Assembly (NCBI GenBank): GCA_013388555.1
Contig: JACAFD010000071.1
Coordinates: forward strand, 1 to 34,355
Source of the DNA: Nitrospirota bacterium
Lineage (GTDB): Bacteria > Nitrospirota > Nitrospiria > Nitrospirales > Nitrospiraceae
Reading direction: 5' to 3'
Length of the DNA stretch: 34,355 bases
Shown here: positions 30,122 through 34,355 of the stretch, piece by piece
Numbering within the stretch: position 1 is the first letter of the stretch
Layout of the letters: each line of letters opens with the position of its first letter
Made by a program: the position numbers and the translations under genes
Notes under the pieces: model-generated
Told to the model about the DNA's origin: nothing
Seen by the model: the letters and a program-made list of their open reading frames with translations, nothing else
Databases searched by the model: none

Positions 30122-30358
30122 ATGGCGAAACCACGCATCGCAGCCAACCAGCCCGCAGTACTTTCGTTGGACCCGGGGACCTACTACTGGTGCTTATGCG
30201 GACGCTCAAGGGACCAACCGTTCTGTGACGGATCTCATCAAGGAACCGGGTTTGAGCCGGTCGAGTTTACGTTGAATGAAAAGAAAGAAGTGGCTTTGTG
30301 CCAGTGCAAGCAGACCAAGACTCCGCCCTTCTGTGACGGAACGCACCAGACGCTCTGA
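30122..30358 (+). CDS. Double CDGSH iron-sulfur protein
   Basis: A 78-residue protein with two CDGSH motifs, each binding a [2Fe-2S] cluster with three Cys and one His: C24, C26, C35, H39 ('CLC...PFCDGSH') and C60, C62, C71, H75 ('CQC...PFCDGTH'). It is thus a stand-alone bacterial mitoNEET-like protein, likely for electron or cluster transfer. AAGGAGGA lies upstream. It sits 154 bases before pqqA. Confidence 0.95.
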   Translation: MAKPRIAANQPAVLSLDPGTYYWCLCGRSRDQPFCDGSHQGTGFEPVEFTLNEKKEVALCQCKQTKTPPFCDGTHQTL

Positions 30359-30379
30359 AAGTGTGAATCGAGTGTCAAA

Positions 30380-30511
30380 ATGAAAATCGCGTTGATCGGT
30401 GCAACTAGAGTGGAGCGTCAAGCGCATATCCGGCAACCTTTCCGATCGGTTATTGAAGAGCGACAGACTCTGCCTGGAAGTCTCGATCACTCTCTGCTAA
30501 GGAGGAAGTAG
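30380..30511 (+). pseudogene. Possible short remnant or leader ORF before pqqA
   Basis: A 43-codon frame ending inside the pqqA ribosome binding region. It begins 'MKIALIGAT', which resembles the start of NAD(P)-binding Rossmann proteins, but loses likeness at once ('RVERQAHIRQPFRSVIEE'). It may be a decayed gene end, a leader peptide or chance. Weakly supported. Confidence 0.2.
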
Positions 30512-30512
30512 C

Positions 30513-30647
30513 ATGGACTGGGAAGCACCGTCATTCGTGGAAGTGAAAATGGATGCCGAGATCAACTCGTATCAAGATGACTTTGCAGACAGGCCTGATA
30601 TCGAAGAGCCATCTGCAGAAGGGCCGGTTGTGACCGCCCCTCAATAA
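30513..30647 (+). CDS. pqqA: PQQ precursor peptide PqqA
   Basis: A 44-residue peptide, absent from the ORF track because it is too short. It has the PqqA pattern: 'MDWEAPSFVEVKMDAEINSYQDDF', where E16 and Y20 are spaced Glu-x3-Tyr as needed for the PqqE crosslink that starts PQQ. AAGGAGGA stands seven bases before the ATG. It ends 18 bases before pqqB. After the core comes an acidic, Pro-rich tail ('ADRPDIEEPSAEGPVVTAPQ') longer than in common 23-30 residue PqqA peptides. The call rests on the motif and its place at the head of pqqBCDE. Confidence 0.88.
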   Translation: MDWEAPSFVEVKMDAEINSYQDDFADRPDIEEPSAEGPVVTAPQ

Positions 30648-30665
30648 AATCGATGGGTGGATGTG

Positions 30666-31589
30666 ATGATCGTACGTGTCCTAGGGTCGGCAGCGGGAGG
30701 AGGATTCCCGCAATGGAACTGCGCCTGTTCTCAATGCCGAGGCGTGCGGGAAGGGCTGATCAACGCGAGCCCTCGAACGCAGGAATCGGTCGGTCTAAGC
30801 GCGGACGGTGAAGACTGGTTTCTCATCAACGCGTCTCCGGACATTCACTCGCAGATCGAGAGCTTCGGCCCACTCCATCCTGGGAAATCACGTACCACAC
30901 CCATCCAGGCGATTTTTCTGACCAACGGAGACCTGGATCACTGTTTGGGGCTCCTTTCGCTCCGAGAGAATCATCGACTTGTGATCTATTCCACGGAGTC
31001 TGTGCGTCGTGGATTCACCGACAGCAATGTCTTGTATCGAACCCTGCAACGCTTTGCCGGGCATGTGACCTGGCGAACGCTGAAACTAGGTGTTGAAGAG
31101 GCCATGCTGTGCGCAGACGGACGCCCGTCAGGTTTGACGGTGGAAGCCTTGGCCGTCCCGGGAAAGCCTCCCATTCATTTGGAAGGACTTGTCTCGCCTG
31201 GTGATCCGGAACTGAATGTGGGACTCAGGTTTCGCCAGTGTACCAACGGGCGAGTGCTGGCCTATCTCTCCGCTGTTGGCAGGATCACGACATCGGTCAT
31301 CGAAGGGTTGGCAGATTCGGATTGCGTCATGTTCTACGGCACCTTCTGGTCGAGCGATGAACTCTCCTCTCCGGGTTTCCTCAAGAAGTCAGCCGAGGAT
31401 CTTGCCCACTGGCCTGTCGGAGGTCAGACAGGGAGTCTTGCGATGCTCTCGACGATCACGACTCCTCGGCGAGTGTTCACTCACATCAACAACACCAATC
31501 CGATGTTGAGGGAAGATTCCACCGAGCGCAAGATCATTGAGGCAGCCGGATGGAACGTCGCGTGGGACGGGATGGAGATCAGGTTATGA
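30666..31589 (+). CDS. pqqB: PqqB, PQQ biosynthesis metallo-beta-lactamase-fold protein
   Basis: A 307-residue metallo-beta-lactamase-fold protein. It has 'VRVLGSAAGGGFPQWNCACSQCRG' with a CxCxxC zinc site (C19, C21, C24), 'TNGDLDHCLGLLSLRE' where family members have a His/Asp active site, 'YLSAVGRIT', and 'FTHINNTNP'. PqqB is thought to hydroxylate the PqqA-derived intermediate. The ATG at 30666 has GGTGG upstream; the track uses a GTG at 30657. It overlaps pqqC at ATGA. Confidence 0.95.
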   Translation: MIVRVLGSAAGGGFPQWNCACSQCRGVREGLINASPRTQESVGLSADGEDWFLINASPDIHSQIESFGPLHPGKSRTTPIQAIFLTNGDLDHCLGLLSLRENHRLVIYSTESVRRGFTDSNVLYRTLQRFAGHVTWRTLKLGVEEAMLCADGRPSGLTVEALAVPGKPPIHLEGLVSPGDPELNVGLRFRQCTNGRVLAYLSAVGRITTSVIEGLADSDCVMFYGTFWSSDELSSPGFLKKSAEDLAHWPVGGQTGSLAMLSTITTPRRVFTHINNTNPMLREDSTERKIIEAAGWNVAWDGMEIRL

Positions 31590-32362
31590 AAGACGATCAA
31601 CAGCGAGTTCCACTTTCAAAGGAAGCCTTCGTGGAACGGCTCACGCGTGAAGGCTCCGCCCGCTACCATGACCATCATCCTTTCCACAAGCTCATGCACG
31701 AGGGAAGATTGACAAAGGTCCAGTTGCAACAATGGGTGCTGAACCGGTACTACTACCAAACGCGGATTCCGATCAAGGATGCCTTGATCGTGTCGAAGTC
31801 AGAAGACCCGAGCTTTCGACGAAACTGGCTCCACCGTATACAGGACCATGACGGGCAACAGGAAGGGGAAGGCGGACTCACGTCATGGCTCGAGCTGGCG
31901 CGAGGCGTGGGGCTCGACGCCGAGGAAGTCAGGAGTTTGCGGTCAGTGCTTCCTGGGGTCAGGCTCGCCTGCGACGGGTACGTGCAGTTCGTCCGCGATT
32001 CATCGCTTCTCGAAGCAGTGGGTTCATCACTTACCGAATTGTTTGCTCCGACGCTTATGGCCCGTCGCATCGAAGCTTGGAAGCACCATTATCCCTGGGT
32101 GAGCTCAGACGCACTGAGGTATTTTCAGATGCGTATAGCCCACGCCACCCTTGACTCGAAGCAGGCCGTGGAATTCGTCATTCAGCACGCCCTCACGCAC
32201 GAGTTGCAGGAACGCTGTGTGCGGGCCCTGATCAAGAAGGCGGAAATTCTGTGGCATCTGCTCGACTGCCTGTACCTGGCCTATGTCGAACCAGGACCGG
32301 AAAGAAAGAAGCCTGTCTATGACCAACGGCATGACCGGCGACATAGCCAGACCTCAGCTTAG
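31586..32362 (+). CDS. pqqC: Pyrroloquinoline-quinone synthase PqqC
   Basis: A 258-residue cofactor-free oxidase that performs the last oxidation and ring closure to PQQ. Blocks: 'RYHDHHPFHKLMHEGRLTKVQLQQWVLNRYYYQTRIPIKDALIVSKSED', 'RRNWLHRIQDHDG', 'RIEAWKHHYPWV' and 'FVIQHALTHELQERCVRAL'. The track frame begins inside pqqB; the ATG at 31586 overlapping the pqqB stop is the natural start. Confidence 0.96.
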   Translation: MKDDQQRVPLSKEAFVERLTREGSARYHDHHPFHKLMHEGRLTKVQLQQWVLNRYYYQTRIPIKDALIVSKSEDPSFRRNWLHRIQDHDGQQEGEGGLTSWLELARGVGLDAEEVRSLRSVLPGVRLACDGYVQFVRDSSLLEAVGSSLTELFAPTLMARRIEAWKHHYPWVSSDALRYFQMRIAHATLDSKQAVEFVIQHALTHELQERCVRALIKKAEILWHLLDCLYLAYVEPGPERKKPVYDQRHDRRHSQTSA

Positions 32363-32612
32363 TCTCAAAGTTCGGCTTCGTTTCGATCGGCGAACCGGTC
32401 ACTATCTACTTTTGTACCCTGAAACGGGTCTTGAACTGAGCAGAACCGCGACAGAGATTGTGCATCTCTGCACAGGAGAACGGACGGTCGACGAAATTGC
32501 GCAGTATCTGGCTCAAACTCATAGCGATATCTCTCTTGTTGAAATCACGCGGGATGTGTGCGACTTTCTCAAGGCCCTTGCGGGCCGCGGTCTGGTTCAA
32601 GGCTTCAAATGA
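32319..32612 (+). CDS. pqqD: PQQ peptide chaperone PqqD
   Basis: A 97-residue PqqD, which binds PqqA and presents it to PqqE. Strand-rich 'LSLKVRLRFDRRTGHYLLLYPETGLELSRTATEIVHLCTGERTVDEIAQYLAQT' and the helical end 'DVCDFLKALAGRGLVQ' are typical of this winged-helix-like RiPP recognition element. Start taken at the ATG at 32319, inside the end of pqqC (44-base overlap); 32331 is possible. Confidence 0.94.
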   Translation: MTNGMTGDIARPQLSLKVRLRFDRRTGHYLLLYPETGLELSRTATEIVHLCTGERTVDEIAQYLAQTHSDISLVEITRDVCDFLKALAGRGLVQGFK

Positions 32613-33712
32613 ATAACGAGTATCGTCCCTATACGTTAATCGCCGAGCTCACCTACCGGTGTCCGCTGCGATGTCCCTATTGTTCAAACCCTCTCGGCTA
32701 TGCCGGTTATGGAAATGAGATCGATACCGACACATGGCTTCGTGTCTTCCAGGAGGCGGAAGCACTTGGTGTAGTCCATCTCAACCTGACAGGGGGAGAG
32801 CCGTTGCTAAGGGATGACCTGGAACGGCTCATTGAGAGAGCGAGCCGGCTTGAGTTGTATACGAACCTGATCACCAGCGGCATGCCTCTGACCTTCGGGC
32901 GGCTGTCTCGGTTTGCGGCACTCGGACTCAATAGCGTGCAAGTGTCTGTTCAAAGTTCGGGGCCGACAGAATCAGACCGGATTGCCGGAGCACCCTCCTT
33001 CCACCGGAAGCTCGAAGTGATGCAGTGGGTCGCATCGCTCGAACTCCCGCTGACCATGAACGTCGTGCTCCATCGCGACAACATCGATGAAATCGAGGAA
33101 CTTATCGCTCTGGCCGAGCGCGTTTCCGCCGACCGACTCGAGCTGGCGAACGCGCAGTACCTTGGATGGGCTCTCAAGAACCGTGTGGCGCTCCTGCCGA
33201 CTCGCGAGCAGGTCGAAACCGCGCGAACCATTGCGTCTAAAGCAAGGGAGCGGCTTCGGGGAACAATGGAAGTGATCTTCGTCACGCCCAACTATTATTC
33301 GGTGCACCCGAAACCTTGTATGGATGGGTGGGGACGACGGTTCATTGTGGTGAACCCGGAAGGGCTTGCGCTACCCTGTCATCTGGCACACACGTTGCCC
33401 GGATTGCGTTTTGACAATGTCACGAAGCGCGACCTCGCAGATATTTGGCATCATTCAGACGGCTTTAATGAGTTCCGTGGAAACAGATGGCTACCCGACG
33501 TATGCCGGAACTGTGATCGTCATACCAAAGACTTCGGAGGATGTCGATGTCAGGCCTTTCATGTGACGGGGAACGCCTGCGCTACCGATCCCGCTTGTTC
33601 TCTCTCACCTGATCATGGCTTGATTGAATCTGCCCGAAGTCAGGCAAGTCAGTCGGCCGGTGTGCCGATACTGTTCGAATATCGGACAGGTCGAGGGTTC
33701 TCCCAAGCATGA
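32609..33712 (+). CDS. pqqE: PQQ biosynthesis radical SAM enzyme PqqE
   Basis: A 367-residue radical SAM/SPASM enzyme that joins the Glu and Tyr side chains of PqqA. 'AELTYRCPLRCPYCSNP' holds the SAM cluster C18, C22, C25; 'LNLTGGEPLLRDDL' is the SAM-binding strand. The SPASM Cys set is at the end: 'YYSVHPKPCMDGWGRRFIVVNPEGLALPCHLA', 'CRNCDRHTKDFGGCRCQAF' and 'CATDPACSLSPDH'. ATGA overlaps join it to pqqD before and the permease gene after. Confidence 0.96.
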   Translation: MNNEYRPYTLIAELTYRCPLRCPYCSNPLGYAGYGNEIDTDTWLRVFQEAEALGVVHLNLTGGEPLLRDDLERLIERASRLELYTNLITSGMPLTFGRLSRFAALGLNSVQVSVQSSGPTESDRIAGAPSFHRKLEVMQWVASLELPLTMNVVLHRDNIDEIEELIALAERVSADRLELANAQYLGWALKNRVALLPTREQVETARTIASKARERLRGTMEVIFVTPNYYSVHPKPCMDGWGRRFIVVNPEGLALPCHLAHTLPGLRFDNVTKRDLADIWHHSDGFNEFRGNRWLPDVCRNCDRHTKDFGGCRCQAFHVTGNACATDPACSLSPDHGLIESARSQASQSAGVPILFEYRTGRGFSQA

Positions 33713-34224
33713 GCCGGCGTATGGATATCAGCCTGGTCATATTGCTCGTCCTCGTTGTCTGCCTCGGTTTGTTTGCTGTGGTAAGGGACCGCGCTCTGCC
33801 GTTGGAGGGGTTGTATGCAAGTGGCCGGCTGTTCGGGAGCGTCTGGATTGAACTGCTGTTGGGCTTCCTCATTGCGGGGCTTCTTGAAGTGCTCATCTCT
33901 CCCGATGAAATCACCGTGCGGCTGGGAACTGAATCCTCTACGAGAGGAATTCTTGTAGGGTGGCTAGCCGGCCTGGTGATTCCAGGAGGACCATATCTGC
34001 TCTTTCCCATTGCGGCGAAGCTCTGGACAGCCGGAGCGGCTCCCGGCGTCTTGATCGCGCTGATTACCGCAAAGTCCCTCGTCAGCCCGATCCGCATGCT
34101 GACCTACGAAGCTCCGCTGTTGGGTTGGCCCTTAACCCTTGCCCGTTGTTTGCCGGCTCTCTTCGTTCCTCCGATTATGGGCATACTGGGACAATGGGTC
34201 TTCAATCTATTCATGAGGAAGTAA
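33709..34224 (+). CDS. Short permease-like membrane protein (UPF0718/ArsP-like half)
   Basis: A 171-residue membrane protein with about five hydrophobic segments: 'ISLVILLVLVVCLGLFAVV', 'VWIELLLGFLIAGLLEVLI', 'GILVGWLAGLVIPGGPYLLFPIAAKL', 'GVLIALITAKSLVSPIRML' and 'CLPALFVPPIMGILGQWVF'. The 'IPGGPYLLFPIAAKLWTAGAAPGVLIALITAK' block resembles one half of the UPF0718/ArsP permeases. It overlaps pqqE by ATGA, so it is part of the operon; a role in PQQ or metal export is conceivable but unproven. Confidence 0.7.
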   Translation: MSRRMDISLVILLVLVVCLGLFAVVRDRALPLEGLYASGRLFGSVWIELLLGFLIAGLLEVLISPDEITVRLGTESSTRGILVGWLAGLVIPGGPYLLFPIAAKLWTAGAAPGVLIALITAKSLVSPIRMLTYEAPLLGWPLTLARCLPALFVPPIMGILGQWVFNLFMRK

Positions 34225-34226
34225 TC

Positions 34227-34355
34227 ATGAACGCGGACCGCAGGAACAAAAGGAATACGATGAGTCGTGTCGTTGCGCTGGTATTTTCCTCGATGATCCT
34301 CTTTTTCGTCGAGAACCGGATCGATGCCGCCTCCCTTCCTCTCGATACGATCAAA
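34227..34355 (+). CDS. N-terminus of an exported protein (3' truncated by window)
   Basis: The first 43 codons of a gene that starts 2 bases after the permease stop. It shows a basic start ('MNADRRNKRNTMSR'), a hydrophobic core 'VVALVFSSMILFFV' and a likely cleavage near 'IDAA', so it is probably periplasmic. The mature start 'SLPLDTIK' is like the beginning of some PQQ-dependent sorbosone/glucose-type dehydrogenases, a weak hint strengthened by the pqq context. An internal ATG at 34260 could be the real start. Confidence 0.6.
   Translation, partial: MNADRRNKRNTMSRVVALVFSSMILFFVENRIDAASLPLDTIK

Noticed and set aside
1-34355. CRISPR array, tRNA, rRNA, insertion sequence or prophage
   Set aside because: No evenly spaced direct repeats, cloverleaf-like segments, rRNA segments, transposase or integrase motifs were seen; the RusA and excisionase-like genes alone do not make a prophage.

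Overview
The window looks like chromosomal DNA of a Nitrospira-type bacterium (phylum Nitrospirota). That placement is an inference from gene content and style (a rplU-rpmA-obgE-proB-nadD-rsfS-lapB-bioB string, class 1A PyrD, MraZ beside an excisionase-type HTH protein, a PilZ/Pal pair, a PQQ operon). No rRNA or tRNA marker is present and no search was run. The sequence is gene dense, moderately GC rich, and full of short overlaps (ATGA, TAATG) that indicate operons. I see no insertion sequence, prophage, CRISPR array, rRNA or tRNA.

Layout. 1-8.3 kb: the 3' end of a MacB-type permease; a minus-strand group comF-fmdB and then HTH-mraZ-rusA; a LolD-type ABC ATPase overlapping a class 1A dihydroorotate dehydrogenase; a HTH-only LuxR regulator; and an 872-residue FtsX/MacB permease. 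8.6-15.1 kb: a long minus-strand housekeeping operon for ribosomal proteins L21 and L27, Obg GTPase, glutamate kinase, NAD synthesis, ribosome silencing factor, a LapA-LapB-like membrane TPR protein and biotin synthase. 15.1-17.8 kb: a sparse spacer with one likely 48-residue membrane protein, then Pal, a PilZ protein and MsrA. 17.8-19.6 kb: methionine salvage genes mtnB-mtnD-mtnC. 19.8-25.4 kb: TtcA, a low-molecular-weight phosphatase, a metallopeptidase/ATP-grasp pair, a small beta-barrel protein, an unknown protein and phosphoglycerate mutase.

The most distinctive part is 25.7-34.4 kb. A run of plus-strand redox and detoxification genes (pirin, a FrnE-like thioredoxin-fold protein, a VOC protein, a SnoaL-like protein, a Rieske/flavodoxin fusion, a second VOC protein, a double CDGSH iron-sulfur protein) leads into pqqABCDE. 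The pqqA gene is a 44-codon ORF missing from the supplied track and carries the Glu-x3-Tyr crosslinking pair. pqqE overlaps a short permease gene, and the window ends inside a gene with a signal peptide that may encode a PQQ-dependent enzyme. The simplest reading is a pathway that makes PQQ for a periplasmic dehydrogenase, with neighbouring proteins handling reactive carbonyls or other oxidised metabolites. That functional link is inference.

Other points worth attention: the metallopeptidase/ATP-grasp pair; mraZ away from the cell-division cluster; an rsfS gene whose conserved start lies upstream of its only ATG; and several long inverted repeats between genes.
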